From: ZC4RG20 sp963782445
Lineage (GTDB): Bacteria > Pseudomonadota > Gammaproteobacteria > Steroidobacterales > Rariloculaceae
Direction: 5' to 3'
Assembly: GCA_963782445.1 (NCBI GenBank)
Contig: CAWAJM010000001.1
Location: 2,604,001 to 2,668,000 of the forward strand
Length of the DNA: 64,000 nt
Both the position numbers and the translations under genes were made by a program. Below are positions 33,715 through 42,896 of the stretch, piece after piece (positions within the stretch are counted from its first letter, which is position 1; each line of letters begins with the position of its first letter). The notes under the pieces were generated by a model, which was not told the DNA's origin, made no database searches, and saw only the letters and a program-made list of their open reading frames with translations.

Positions 33715-34860
33715 ATGAACGCAGCGGGCATCAAGGCGCTCGTCGTCACCTCTCACAGCGACCGCCCCGAAGCCGAGACGCTGATCGGACTGCACGCGCG
33801 CGGAGTCGCGCTGCGCGTCCTGTCCTCGCCCGCGGCCCCTCACTACGCGCGCCTCGAGCAGGCCGGCGTGGCCATCGCGCCGTTCGAGATCCGCCGCCGG
33901 ATCGACCGTACGGCCATCGCCGCAATCCGCCGCGAGCTCGAGGCGGGCCGCTACGACCTCCTGCATCTCTTCAACAACAAAGCCGTCGCGAACGGCCTCA
34001 TCGCGGCCCGCGGCCTGCCCGTGAAAATCGTGGCCTACCGCGGCATCGTCGGCAACGTGAGCTTCTACAGCCCCGTCTCACGGCTGCGCTATCTGAACCC
34101 GCGCATCGACCGCATCGTTTGCGTTGCCGAGGCCGTGCGCCGCTACTTTCTCGAGCTGCGCTTCTTCGGCCGCCGCCTGCCTCCCGAGAAGCTCGTGACC
34201 ATCTACAAGGGGCACGATCCCGCCTGGTACGACGCGGCCCCGGCGCCGCGCGCCGAGCTCGGCGTGCCCGCCTCCTCGTTTCTCGTGGGCTGCGTCGCGA
34301 ACTGGCGGCCGCGGAAAGGGATCGAGGTGCTCGTCGAGGCGCTCGGCCGGCTGCCCGCCTCGGCCGACGTCCATCTGCTGCTCGTCGGCAACATGGAGAG
34401 CCCCGCGCTGCGCCGGCGCATCGAAGCGAGCCCGGCCCGCGAGCGCATCCGCCTGCTCGGCTATCGCCGCGACGCACCCGCGGTCGTCGCCGCCTGCGAC
34501 GCCGCCGTCCTGCCCTCGCTGCGGCGCGAGGGGCTGCCGAAGACCGTCATCGAGGCCATGGCCTATGCCGTGCCGCCCGTCGTGACGGACGTGGGCGGCA
34601 GCCCCGAGCTCGTCGCGCACCGGCACAGCGGGCTCGTCGTGCCGCCGGGCGACGCGGGCGCGCTCGCCGAGGCGCTGCGCGAGCTCTACGAGGACCGCGA
34701 CCTCGCACGTAGGCTCGGGGCCGCGGCGCGCCGGCGCATCGCCGAGGACTTTCCGATCGGGCGCACCATCGAGCAGACCGCGGCCCTGTACGCGGAGCTC
34801 GCGGGGCGCGCGGGTATGGAGCCGAACGTCGGGGACGACGTCACAGACGGCGCCAGGTGA
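33715..34860 (+). CDS. Glycosyltransferase family 4
   Basis: A 381-residue GT-B glycosyltransferase. The acceptor-domain start (LVVTSHSDRPEAETLIGLHARG), the linker YRGIVGNVSFYSP and the C-terminal donor-domain motif EGLPKTVIEAMAYAVPPVVTDVGGSPELVAHRHSGL are typical for GT4. The central VGCVANWRPRKGIEVLVEALGRLP starts the donor domain. It transfers a sugar from a nucleotide donor to a lipid or glycan acceptor, probably at the inner face of the membrane. Its last 20 bp overlap the convergent lepB gene. Whether it belongs to a polysaccharide locus is not clear. Confidence 0.88.
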   Translation: MNAAGIKALVVTSHSDRPEAETLIGLHARGVALRVLSSPAAPHYARLEQAGVAIAPFEIRRRIDRTAIAAIRRELEAGRYDLLHLFNNKAVANGLIAARGLPVKIVAYRGIVGNVSFYSPVSRLRYLNPRIDRIVCVAEAVRRYFLELRFFGRRLPPEKLVTIYKGHDPAWYDAAPAPRAELGVPASSFLVGCVANWRPRKGIEVLVEALGRLPASADVHLLLVGNMESPALRRRIEASPARERIRLLGYRRDAPAVVAACDAAVLPSLRREGLPKTVIEAMAYAVPPVVTDVGGSPELVAHRHSGLVVPPGDAGALAEALRELYEDRDLARRLGAAARRRIAEDFPIGRTIEQTAALYAELAGRAGMEPNVGDDVTDGAR

Positions 34861-35479
34861 ACCCGTCGCCGCGGCGATAGTAGACCGCGACGGCCCGGCC
34901 GTAGAGGCGCTTCTGGCTGATCAGGCCCCAATAGCGGCCGTCCAGACTGTCGCCGCGGTGATCGCCGAGCGCGAGCACCATACCCTTCGGGATCACGAGC
35001 CGATCGATGTCCGGCCCGCCGCCGTCGTCGAGATCGAGCATGGCCTTGTGGTCCGCGAACTGCTCGACGACCTTGCCGTCGCCCGAATGGCGGTCGAGCG
35101 GCTTGCCGTTGATCGTCAGAAGACCGTCGTGCAGCGTCACGACGTCGCCGCCGACAGCGACGATGCGTTTGACGAGCCGCGTGCCGTCGCGCGGCGAATC
35201 GAAGATGGCCACGTCGCCGCGCTTCGGCGCGTGAACGCCGAACAGCGCGATCGTCGTGAGCGGAATCCGAAGGCCGTAGGCCATCTTGTCGACGATGATG
35301 CGGTCGCCCGGAACGAGCGAGTACTCCATCGAGCCGCTCGGTACGTAGTAGTGATCGGCCAGCGTCGACCGCGCAGCGGTCATCAAGACCAGAAGGACCA
35401 CCAAAGAGAGCCCTTCCGAGACCCACGCGCTCTTTTTGAGCCAGTTCCTGAACCGCAACGCGCTACTCCTGCTTGTCAT
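34841..35479 (-). CDS. lepB: Signal peptidase I
   Basis: A 212-residue type I signal peptidase with one N-terminal transmembrane helix (about 22-40). The nucleophile is Ser50 (PSGSMEYSL) and the general base Lys104 (RLVKRIVAVGGD). Box E is GDHRGDSLDGRYWG near the C-terminus. It is shorter than E. coli LepB (324), because that enzyme has two transmembrane helices and an inserted domain. It removes signal peptides from exported proteins. The ATG at 35479 gives a normal N-terminus; the ribosome site is weak. It overlaps the glycosyltransferase end by 20 bp. Confidence 0.9.
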   Translation of the reverse strand: MTSRSSALRFRNWLKKSAWVSEGLSLVVLLVLMTAARSTLADHYYVPSGSMEYSLVPGDRIIVDKMAYGLRIPLTTIALFGVHAPKRGDVAIFDSPRDGTRLVKRIVAVGGDVVTLHDGLLTINGKPLDRHSGDGKVVEQFADHKAMLDLDDGGGPDIDRLVIPKGMVLALGDHRGDSLDGRYWGLISQKRLYGRAVAVYYRRGDGFTWRRL

Positions 35480-35842
35480 CCGCGGGCACCGGGCGGCACT
35501 CCGCGCTCCATTAGAGCGCATGCCGCCCCAACCGTTCCTGTCGCCGCAAAACGACAGTTTGGCCCGCCGCGCGCGCTCATGCTAATTAGTCTGGCCGTTT
35601 ACGGCCAAACTTCGCGGTTTAGGCTAAGATGCCGGCGCAGGCGGCCGACGATGCGCACTCACCGTCGATCCACGCGCCCGGTACCGCGTCTCTCCGCGTG
35701 CATCGAAAAGAAAGCGTACCGCAGGCAAACGCCGAGGAGCCGGCGCCGCGAGGCGATGGGCTCGGCGCGGCTCGTGTAACCCGCGCTCGCAGGCGCTCAA
35801 CTCAACTTTCTTCAGGTGCGTCGACACCCGGGGGGACAGGCA
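35480..35842. promoter_or_regulatory. Divergent intergenic region of lepB and bactofilin
   Basis: The 363 bp hold a 6-bp inverted repeat TGGCCG/CGGCCA at 35592-35607, inside a longer dyad (GTTTGGCC at 35557-35564 with GGCCAAAC at 35603-35610). The patch 35580-35630 is AT-richer than its surroundings, so a promoter is likely here. No gene is seen. Confidence 0.4.
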
Positions 35843-36421
35843 ATGTTCGAAAAAGGCAAGAAAGGCACGGACAAGGGGCAAGAATCTATGGCACGCGACG
35901 AGCATCATCACCCGGCGGCGACGCCCGCTCCCGAATCGACGGCCGCGCAGAGGCGCGCACCGGGCGGCCGCGAGGCGGCCGTCATCGGACCCTCCATTAC
36001 GATCGACGGCGACCTGCGCGGCGAGGAAGACCTCATCATCGAGGGGGAAGTCAGCGGCACGGTTCAGTTCAAGAACAACAGCCTGACCATCGGCGCCCAG
36101 GGCAAGGTCAAGGCCGATGTCTATGCCCATTCGGTCTTCGTCGAAGGCTACATGGAGGGCGACCTCTACGGCAGCGAACGCGTCAACGTCCGCAAGAGCG
36201 CCCAGGTCCGCGGCAACATCACCTCCCCGCGCGTGAGCCTCGAGGACGGCGCGAGGTTCAAGGGCTCGATCGAGATGGATCCGCAGGCCGTCGAGGCCGC
36301 GCTCGGCAGCGGCCGCCGCGGCCAGTCGGCGCCCGCCGCGATCGACGGCGGCGCAAAGGGCGGCCAGTATAAAGGCGACGGCGGCTCCAAGGACACGGCG
36401 ACCGCCGGCAAGCGCGGCTGA
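35843..36421 (+). CDS. Bactofilin
   Basis: A 192-residue polymer-forming cytoskeletal protein. The core (about 48-150) is the bactofilin beta-helix with hexad-like repeats: IGPSITIDGDLRGEEDLIIEGEVSGTV, LTIGAQGKVKADVYAHSVFVEG, VRGNITSPRVSLEDGARFKGSI. Flanking tails are disordered and rich in Gly, Lys and Ala, as in other bactofilins. It forms filaments that fix cell shape or envelope enzymes without nucleotide. The ATG at 35843 follows GGGGGGACAGG. Confidence 0.9.
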   Translation: MFEKGKKGTDKGQESMARDEHHHPAATPAPESTAAQRRAPGGREAAVIGPSITIDGDLRGEEDLIIEGEVSGTVQFKNNSLTIGAQGKVKADVYAHSVFVEGYMEGDLYGSERVNVRKSAQVRGNITSPRVSLEDGARFKGSIEMDPQAVEAALGSGRRGQSAPAAIDGGAKGGQYKGDGGSKDTATAGKRG

Positions 36422-36596
36422 TCGTCCGATCCGGCTAATCGGCCGACCGGCCTTCGGCCTGACGAAGGCTTCGCGCGCACTGGGCCTGACGTCCCTTAGG
36501 GTAGGCGCCGGCCCGTGCGCACGCGGCCGCCAGGGCATAGAATCTCGACGGGCGGCGGCACCGGCCGCCGTCGAGCTACCCGGAGTTCTGACCGCC

Positions 36597-37205
36597 GTGG
36601 ATCCGCTGCATCGAGCTAGACCCCAGGACCGCTCCGAACCGGAGGCCCTGAACGCCCCCCTATTCGCCTCCCTCATCGAGCGTCTCGACGAGGAGCAACG
36701 CTACGTGATCCTCGACCTCGGCGCGGCGCGCACCGAGACCGTCGCCGTCTTCAGCCGCTTCCGCTGCCGGCTCGATATCGCGGGCCTCGCCGAGAATCTC
36801 GACGAGCTCAACAACGAGCCCGAGCCCGAACTGCTGCGCGAGAAGGCGGAGGCTGCGCTGCCGAAGCCGCGGCACGAGGCGCCGGATCTGATCCTGTGCT
36901 GGGACCTGCTGAACTACCTGAACCGCCCTGCCCTGACGACGCTCATGGCACGCGTCGCCGAACGCGGCCACCCGGGCACGCTCGTTCACGCGCTCATTGT
37001 CTACTCCTCCTCGCGCATGACCGGCGAGCCCGGCAACTTTGTGCCGGTCGACGCGCAGCGCCTCGTGAAGCTCAACCGCGGACCCGAGGACCGCGAGGCG
37101 CCGCGGTATACGCCCGAGGACCTGGGCCGCTGCCTGCCGGCCTACACGGTCGAGCGCGGCCGGCTGCTGCGCAACGGCATGCAGGAGTTTTTGTTCCGGC
37201 TCTGA
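36597..37205 (+). CDS. Methyltransferase-like protein of unknown function
   Basis: A 202-residue protein with a class I Rossmann pattern: YVILDLGAARTETVAVFSRFRCRLDIAGL resembles the SAM-binding GxG loop region in weakened form, and APDLILCWDLLNYLNRPALTTLMARVA matches the later strand and helix. The first 20 residues are disordered. The GTG start at 36597 is preceded by GGAG about 12 bases away. It lies just after bactofilin and before tRNA-Thr; I do not recognise a specific family. Confidence 0.6.
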   Translation: MDPLHRARPQDRSEPEALNAPLFASLIERLDEEQRYVILDLGAARTETVAVFSRFRCRLDIAGLAENLDELNNEPEPELLREKAEAALPKPRHEAPDLILCWDLLNYLNRPALTTLMARVAERGHPGTLVHALIVYSSSRMTGEPGNFVPVDAQRLVKLNRGPEDREAPRYTPEDLGRCLPAYTVERGRLLRNGMQEFLFRL

Positions 37206-37230
37206 GGCTAGAGCTTCGGGCGATTTACGG

Positions 37231-37236
37231 TACAAT
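37231..37236 (+). promoter_or_regulatory. -10 box for tRNA-Thr
   Basis: TACAAT lies 39 bp upstream of the tRNA. A -35 match is weak (TAGAGC at 37209-37214, spacing 16). The position fits a stable-RNA promoter. Confidence 0.45.
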
Positions 37237-37275
37237 GCGCGCCTGCTCCGTTGCGGCGGAGCCGCTCGCCTCAAT

Positions 37276-37351
<76 letters not shown>

Positions 37352-38035
37352 AGAAAAGCAAAGAATAACAATCCGTTACGCGAGCCACTCTCATCCGAAG
37401 AAGCCACCGAAGAGTCGCGCAAGGGCAATGCAAGTGCACGAATGCATCGGCAGTGGGCAAGTGCAAGCAAACACGACAAGCGGCCCCCGCCGGCGAGCTC
37501 AGGACGTACCGCCTCTCACGTATCAGCAAGGTCACCCTCGAAGCTGAATCGGCCACTCGTCCGGGCCGACTTCGATCTTTCGAAGTATTGGGCGGAGTCG
37601 TCGAAACGATTTCGGAGCCAGCTGCCGGGAGGTCATCGCGACATTTTCTAGTCCATCCCCGAATACTGCAGTGGATACGAAGACCCCTAGCCTATGTCGG
37701 GGTAGGAGGCTCGCGGAGCGGGCGAATACCCCGGACTGTGTGGCAAGTTCGATGGCCCGTGTAGGCTCCGAATACCGCTCGCAAGAGATTGTTCGGACTG
37801 AAGTAAATTTCCGAGATTCGTCGCACTACCCCCATCGCGCCCTGGATGCGTTTGGGCGTGATAGGCGGTCTCTAGTGCACCGTACCGCAAATGGCGTTAA
37901 TTAAACCAGAAAAATTCTGAGCCATACTGGCTTCCTGGACGGGTCAATTTTCGATGCAAAACCCGGGTCAGTTTTCGGCGCAAAACAACAACGCGGGAAA
38001 GGGCCGGCACATATACCCTGCCCTGACGGCAGCGA
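37352..38035. other. Gene-poor stretch after tRNA-Thr
   Basis: About 680 bp with no convincing gene; short reading frames on both strands look random. Its only structure is the pair of tandem repeats at 37941-37985. It is likely decayed mobile DNA. Confidence 0.5.
37941..37985 (+). repeat. Two tandem 21-bp repeats (24-bp period), like IS21-family ends
   Basis: Copies GGGTCAATTTTCGATGCAAAA (37941-37961) and GGGTCAGTTTTCGGCGCAAAA (37965-37985) match at 18 of 21 positions. Such tandem blocks recall multiple terminal repeats of IS21-family elements. No istA or istB is present, so it is probably a remnant end. Confidence 0.5.
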
Positions 38036-39529
38036 CTACTCGTGCATCAACGTCTGGCGAACTGCACGCTGCCATCCATCCAGCATTCGCTTTCGCTGCT
38101 CCGCCTTCATTTTCGGCTCGAAGCGCCGCTCAAGCGCCCAGGTCGCCGAGACAGAATCTAGATCGGTCCATACGCCGGCACCGAGACCTGCTAGGAAGGC
38201 CGCGCCTAGCGCGGTCGTCTCGACGCAGGCAGGCCGCTCGACGGGTGCTTGGAGGATGTCGGCGAGGAATTGACAGAGCCAATCATTGGCCGCCATCCCG
38301 CCATCCACGCGGAGCGCTGCAGTTCCCGATCCCGCGTCCTTGGCCATGGCGCTGGTGAGATCGAAAGTCTGATAGGCGACAGACTCAAGCGCGGCACGCG
38401 CGAGATGGGCCGCCGTCGCATCGAACGTCAGCCCGCAAATAGTGCCCCGCGCATTCGGGTCCCAATGCGGTGCTCCCAGCCCGACGAAGGCCGGCACCAT
38501 GTATACCCCGTGACTATCGGAAACACGCGTTGCCATGTCGTGAGTTTGCGAGGCGTGCGTGATGACATGCAAGCCATCGCGCAGCCATTTCACCGCCGCG
38601 CCCGCGACGAAGATCGATCCTTCGAGCGCGTATGTCGTGCGGCCGTTCAACCGATAGGCCGGCGTCGTCAGCATCCGCGTTTTCGATATCACGGGCTGCT
38701 CACCAATGTTCAGCAGCAGAAAACAGCCGGTGCCATAAGTGGATTTGGCCATTCCCGGCTTCACGCAGGCCTGCCCGAACAGTGCGGCCTGCTGGTCGCC
38801 GGCCATTCCTGCGATAGGGATCTCCTTGCCGAGGATCGCCTTGTCGGCATGTCCGAAAAAGCCGCTGTTGTCTTTCACCTCGGGCAGTAGAGATGCCGGG
38901 ATATTGAGCAGCCGGAGCAACTCCTCGTCCCAGCGCTGCTCCATGATATTAAACATCAGAGTCCGACCGGCGTTGGTCGGATCCGTCGCGTGGACCTTGC
39001 CTCCGGTTAGCCGCGACAACAGAAAGCAGTCGATCGTGCCGAATGCCAGCTCTCCACGCTCGGCCCGAGTCCGCGCGCCGGAGACATTGTCGAGAATCCA
39101 AGCCAGCTCGGTGCCAGAGAAGTATGGATCGACCAGAAGGCCGGTCCTTTCGGTGACCATCCGTTCGGCGTCGTCGGCTTTCAGCTTGGCGCAATAGTCT
39201 GCAGTTCGGCGGTCCTGCCACACGATGGCGTTGTGGATAGGCTTGCCCGTGGCGCGGTCCCAGACCACCACCGTTTCGCGTTGGTTCGTAATGCCGATAG
39301 CAGCGATGTCGGCGACATCGACTTTCGCTTTCGCAACGGACCCACGCATCATCTCGACCGTATCCTGCCAGATATCTTCCGGATCATGCTCCACCCAGCC
39401 CGGATTGGGATAATGCTGGCGGAACTCTTGCTGCGCGGTCGCTATGGGTTTCGCTGTCTCGTCGAACACGATGCATCGCGTCAACGTCGTTCCTTGATCG
39501 ATTGCGAGAACGTACTTTTGGCGCGCCAT
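38036..39529 (-). CDS. glpK: Glycerol kinase
   Basis: A 497-residue FGGY kinase, the usual length. The N-terminal phosphate loop is LAIDQGTTLTRCIVFD (residues 8-23). Further typical segments are GITNQRETVVVWDRATGKP, FSGTELAWIL, the GMAGDQQAALFGQ loop and DGGMAANDWLCQFLAD. It phosphorylates glycerol to glycerol 3-phosphate and traps it in the cell. The ATG at 39529 follows GGAGG. It is 58 bp after glpF on the same strand, the standard glpFK order. Confidence 0.95.
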   Translation of the reverse strand: MARQKYVLAIDQGTTLTRCIVFDETAKPIATAQQEFRQHYPNPGWVEHDPEDIWQDTVEMMRGSVAKAKVDVADIAAIGITNQRETVVVWDRATGKPIHNAIVWQDRRTADYCAKLKADDAERMVTERTGLLVDPYFSGTELAWILDNVSGARTRAERGELAFGTIDCFLLSRLTGGKVHATDPTNAGRTLMFNIMEQRWDEELLRLLNIPASLLPEVKDNSGFFGHADKAILGKEIPIAGMAGDQQAALFGQACVKPGMAKSTYGTGCFLLLNIGEQPVISKTRMLTTPAYRLNGRTTYALEGSIFVAGAAVKWLRDGLHVITHASQTHDMATRVSDSHGVYMVPAFVGLGAPHWDPNARGTICGLTFDATAAHLARAALESVAYQTFDLTSAMAKDAGSGTAALRVDGGMAANDWLCQFLADILQAPVERPACVETTALGAAFLAGLGAGVWTDLDSVSATWALERRFEPKMKAEQRKRMLDGWQRAVRQTLMHE

Positions 39530-39587
39530 GAGTGACCTCCTTGACGTTGTCTCGAACGTGACCAGCCCGAAATCCCGTTGAGCTCCT

Positions 39588-40412
39588 TCAGGAAACGGGC
39601 TCGTCGAGTTCAGCTGCAACGGTACGGTGCCGCGAGGGCAGGAAGGGCCGGATCAGCGACTGGTAGAGGCCAGCTCCCGTGACGCCGCCCAAAAGCGGCC
39701 CCATTATCGGAACCCACCAGTAATTTTGTGGAGCCGGGAGCGCGGCGGATCCCCAACCCATGAAGAAACAGAAGAGCCGGGGCCCGAAATCGCGTGCCGG
39801 GTTGATCGGCCATGCCTCCAGATAGCCGGCGGACGCGCCGATGCAGGCCACCAAAAGCCCTATGATCAGAGCCCCCGAATTCGCCTTGGGCGCCATCTCG
39901 TTGTATTCCTCGGTAACTGCGAAGATGCCCAGAACGAGAATTCCGGTGAGCACGATCTCGTCGACGAACGCGTGCAACGGCGTGATCCCGTCTCCAGGAT
40001 GAGTGAAGAAAACACCCGCCGCGCCGCCGGCCAGCCGGGTCATACCGTGAGCGGCGTTGAAGCTATCGATAACGGGAGTGAACATCAAATACACGACGGC
40101 CGCTCCCAGGAATCCTCCCAGTACCTGGGCGCAGACATACGGCATAACCTTACGCGCGGGAAATCCGCGAAACAGGGCCAGGGCCAGGGTAACCGCAGGG
40201 TTCGCATGTGTTCCGGACACAGCGCCGGTGACATAGATGGCGATCGTTACGGAGAGCCCCCAGGCGATGCAAACGCCCCAATAGGCTTGCTGATAGGGGC
40301 TTGGATCGTACAGAAAATACATCGCGGCGGCGGAATCGCCCAGCGCGATAATGATGAACACCGCTATGCACTCGGATAACAGCTCTCCGGCAAATGCTTT
40401 TCGGGTTGGCAT
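39588..40412 (-). CDS. glpF: Glycerol uptake facilitator (aquaglyceroporin)
   Basis: A 274-residue MIP channel with two NPA motifs, HANPAVTL (near 71) and INPARDFGPRL (near 208), and six membrane helices. The Asp after the second NPAR, and the extra loop residues, mark an aquaglyceroporin rather than a water channel. It conducts glycerol across the inner membrane for the kinase encoded next. The ATG at 40412 has GGGGGAAG upstream and is preferred over the ATG at 40427. The upstream DNA has paired palindromes that may bind a regulator. Confidence 0.93.
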   Translation of the reverse strand: MPTRKAFAGELLSECIAVFIIIALGDSAAAMYFLYDPSPYQQAYWGVCIAWGLSVTIAIYVTGAVSGTHANPAVTLALALFRGFPARKVMPYVCAQVLGGFLGAAVVYLMFTPVIDSFNAAHGMTRLAGGAAGVFFTHPGDGITPLHAFVDEIVLTGILVLGIFAVTEEYNEMAPKANSGALIIGLLVACIGASAGYLEAWPINPARDFGPRLFCFFMGWGSAALPAPQNYWWVPIMGPLLGGVTGAGLYQSLIRPFLPSRHRTVAAELDEPVS

Positions 40413-40886
40413 TACTTCTTCCCCCATGTTGGACTAGGCACGCGTTTCATCGATCGAAGCGTGCGCGATTGCGCTGATCGGCATTGCTCGATCGAGATAC
40501 ATTGATACACGATTGCGATCGTGCGCGGATACCCCACCTGAAGTGTTACCTATGTCTCCGGAATAAGGAGGAAGAACAGCCATTTCCCGCTGCCGAGCAG
40601 CACCTCCAGATCGAAGCGCGAGCGAACCCGCGTCGTATCAAGCATGGGTCGCCTCTGTGTCCAGCCCGATCCTGGATTCAGAATCTCACGGCAGTCCGAG
40701 CGTATCCGGGAGATCGGCAAATGAACAAGGAGAAAGAGCCAAGGGAATACTTCCGCGGGGGTTTCCGGCCCCGGCGCATCAAGTTTTGACGGCGAGGCAA
40801 TTTCCGCTCACCCCTCCGACCTCGCTCGCTTCCACAAGTCGCTGCGCTATACTCCCTCTTGTACTTCACCTCATCGCGAGGTCAGG
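40413..40886. promoter_or_regulatory. Regulatory region upstream of glpFK
   Basis: 474 bp without a convincing gene. The glpF-side half contains palindromes TCGATCGA (40450-40457) and CTCGATCGAG (40487-40496), about 38 bp apart centre to centre, then CGATTGCGATCG at 40510-40521. AAGTGTTACCTATGTCTCCGG at 40541-40561 resembles a motif seen near degenerate insertion sequences. Confidence 0.4.
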
Positions 40887-41345
40887 ATGTCACTCCGCAC
40901 GGTACATGACTCACTCCCAACGCCACCCAAGGGCTCGGTCGTGATCGCCGTTGCCCGCCAATTGACTTCGACCTATCCCGATCCAGCCATGTTCGCCAAT
41001 CACAAAGCACGCGCGGCGGCGATTCACGAGTTGGTCGACTCGTGTGGACTCGACGTACAGGACTGGGGCGAGACAGACAGTGACATTCCTCGAGAGGTAG
41101 TGGAAATCGTAGTGCCGATTGCGGCGTCCACTATCTCGGCTATCGCGACTGTGCTTGCTGCGTGGGTCTCGAATCGCGGCACCCGCAATACCCAGAAGGA
41201 ACTCGCGAAAGGAGCAGTTCTCGGCTTCGCAATGCAGGCGCCGGACGGTTCGCGGATTCAATTTACGTACCGCGATCGGGCCGATTTCGATCATGTCGTA
41301 TCATCGGTGCGCAAGATCGCCCAGGCCGCAACCGCGGGCGGGTAG
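40887..41345 (+). CDS. Orphan protein resembling EACC1 conflict-system component
   Basis: A 152-residue protein. A soluble N-terminal third (TSTYPDPAMFANHKARAAAI) is followed by a hydrophobic Ala/Ile/Val segment (about 72-94), a short basic stretch (SNRGTRNTQ) and a C-terminal beta-strand/helix unit (FAMQAPDGSRIQFTYRD...). This order, hydrophobic helix then basic segment then a DGR/DGS-type beta hairpin, resembles EACC1, a component of NTP-dependent conflict systems. The match is by eye only. No caspase, TIR or other effector gene is adjacent. GAGGTCAGG precedes the ATG. Confidence 0.5.
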   Translation: MSLRTVHDSLPTPPKGSVVIAVARQLTSTYPDPAMFANHKARAAAIHELVDSCGLDVQDWGETDSDIPREVVEIVVPIAASTISAIATVLAAWVSNRGTRNTQKELAKGAVLGFAMQAPDGSRIQFTYRDRADFDHVVSSVRKIAQAATAGG

Positions 41346-41570
41346 TCTTCTCCCCGACCAAAGCTCCTGAGGCCAGCCGTGTCCGGAGAGCCTAGACTGG
41401 CGCCGCGACGCTCCGGCCTCGGCTGGCGGGGCGCACTCGCGGTGTTCGGCTGCGCGCCACTCGCGCTCGCCGGGCTCCGGTTCCCGCTCCGGTTCCCGGC
41501 ACCGGATGCGCTGCCGCACGCCTCCGTCACGAAAATTTGCAGGGAGTCGCCCAGCGAAATCGGGCGCCCG

Positions 41571-42629
41571 TCACTTCACCGGCACGTAGGCGACCCGGTC
41601 CCCGCGGAAGTTGCCCAGCCATAGGGTCTTGCCGACCTGGAGTGCAACTGTGCCATTGGAGAATTCGGGACGGCCGGGCTCTGTCAGCACAGGCATAACG
41701 GACATGGTCTTGGGTTCGATGCGCGCCACACCCCATCCATTGGTCGCGGCCAGGGACCCGCCCTTGGGGATGATCTGGCCGGCAACCAGTATGGTGCCGT
41801 TCGGAGCCCAGCGCAGATTGTCGGGATTGAATCCCACTTTGGCGTAGGCCGGCGGAGCCGAGTCGTCCAGTGCGAAGCGCACGACCTGCTGGCGACCCGT
41901 GTCGTTTTCCCACAACCACTTGCCGTCCTTGGAGGCGACTATGCCATTGTTCCCGGAGAGGCGCCCGCCCGGAAGTTCGCTGAATCCCGCGCCGGGTCTC
42001 CAGATGTAGGTGCCCCCAGTGATCTCGCTGCAGAACACGGGCTCCATGCTGAGCTTATCGAGATCCGCAAACTTGCTGATTGCCAGGGCGCCGCCAGGCA
42101 GCGCGGCCACGGCATCTGCCCACGTGTTGGGCGGCATCATGAGACAGCCCATCCACGCGATCGTCGGCATCGCCCCCTGGGCGTCGACGCGGAACACCTC
42201 CAGCGATTCCCGGCCGCCGTGGTTGATGACGTAGAGGGTGTGCACGCCGTCCTTCCCGGCGCGCAGCGCCAAGCCGTGCGTCCCTAGGCGCGTCGGATCC
42301 GGCGCCGGGCAGCCGGCAAAGGGACCGTCTTCGGCCGGCTCGATGAAGATGACGGCAGTCGCCACCGTCTTGGCTACGGTATCGATCAAGTAGAGTGCCG
42401 CCCCGGGCTTGGTGGCGGCCTTGGCCTGGCGCATGGAGCTGCCGATCAACCACCGCGTCCCGGGCACGCGGACGAGGTCCTCCACATTGGCGACCCCGCA
42501 AACGAACGAGAGACCGCCCGCCGGAGCGCAGTCGGACGCCTCGCCGGCGTGCGTCTGGCTGCGGCCGACTGTCGGCAGGGCCATGGAAACCGCCACCGTG
42601 CCCACAAGCGCTAGAACCTGGATCTTCAT
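41571..42629 (-). CDS. Secreted SMP-30/NHL-like beta-propeller protein
   Basis: A 352-residue exported protein with a signal peptide (MKIQVLALVGTVAVSMALP, cleavage near SQTHA). The mature part has propeller-type repeats such as GTRWLIGSSMRQ, HTLYVINHGGRESLEVFRVD and DNLRWAPNGTILVAGQI. It resembles SMP-30/gluconolactonase or paraoxonase-like propellers, but the metal-binding residues cannot be confirmed by eye. The ATG at 42629 has GGAGGAGG upstream. It lies alone in the lower-GC region behind tRNA-Thr; the substrate is unknown. Confidence 0.7.
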   Translation of the reverse strand: MKIQVLALVGTVAVSMALPTVGRSQTHAGEASDCAPAGGLSFVCGVANVEDLVRVPGTRWLIGSSMRQAKAATKPGAALYLIDTVAKTVATAVIFIEPAEDGPFAGCPAPDPTRLGTHGLALRAGKDGVHTLYVINHGGRESLEVFRVDAQGAMPTIAWMGCLMMPPNTWADAVAALPGGALAISKFADLDKLSMEPVFCSEITGGTYIWRPGAGFSELPGGRLSGNNGIVASKDGKWLWENDTGRQQVVRFALDDSAPPAYAKVGFNPDNLRWAPNGTILVAGQIIPKGGSLAATNGWGVARIEPKTMSVMPVLTEPGRPEFSNGTVALQVGKTLWLGNFRGDRVAYVPVK

Positions 42630-42896
42630 CAGCCTCCTCCATTTGTGACGCGGCGGCCCGGACGTTTCGCATCGCCTCCGCGGTTTCCTCCATTGAGGCT
42701 TGTCCGTCGCCCGCGCCCAGACGCGATCAGCGTCGTCGGTATCCCCGCAGGCGCGGGCGACCGACAACCCTCAACAATTGAAGCCGCTGAGAACCTGGTC
42801 GGATATTATCGTCGAGCGTATACCTCAGCCGCACAACTCATTAGCGTCGCGCGGACCACCTTCTTGGGGCGACACTCAAACAACGAACCGAATTTA

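Noticed and set aside
40484..40789. Plus-strand 101-codon frame upstream of the EACC1-like gene
   Set aside because: No ribosome site and no protein-like composition; it crosses the probable glpFK regulatory region.
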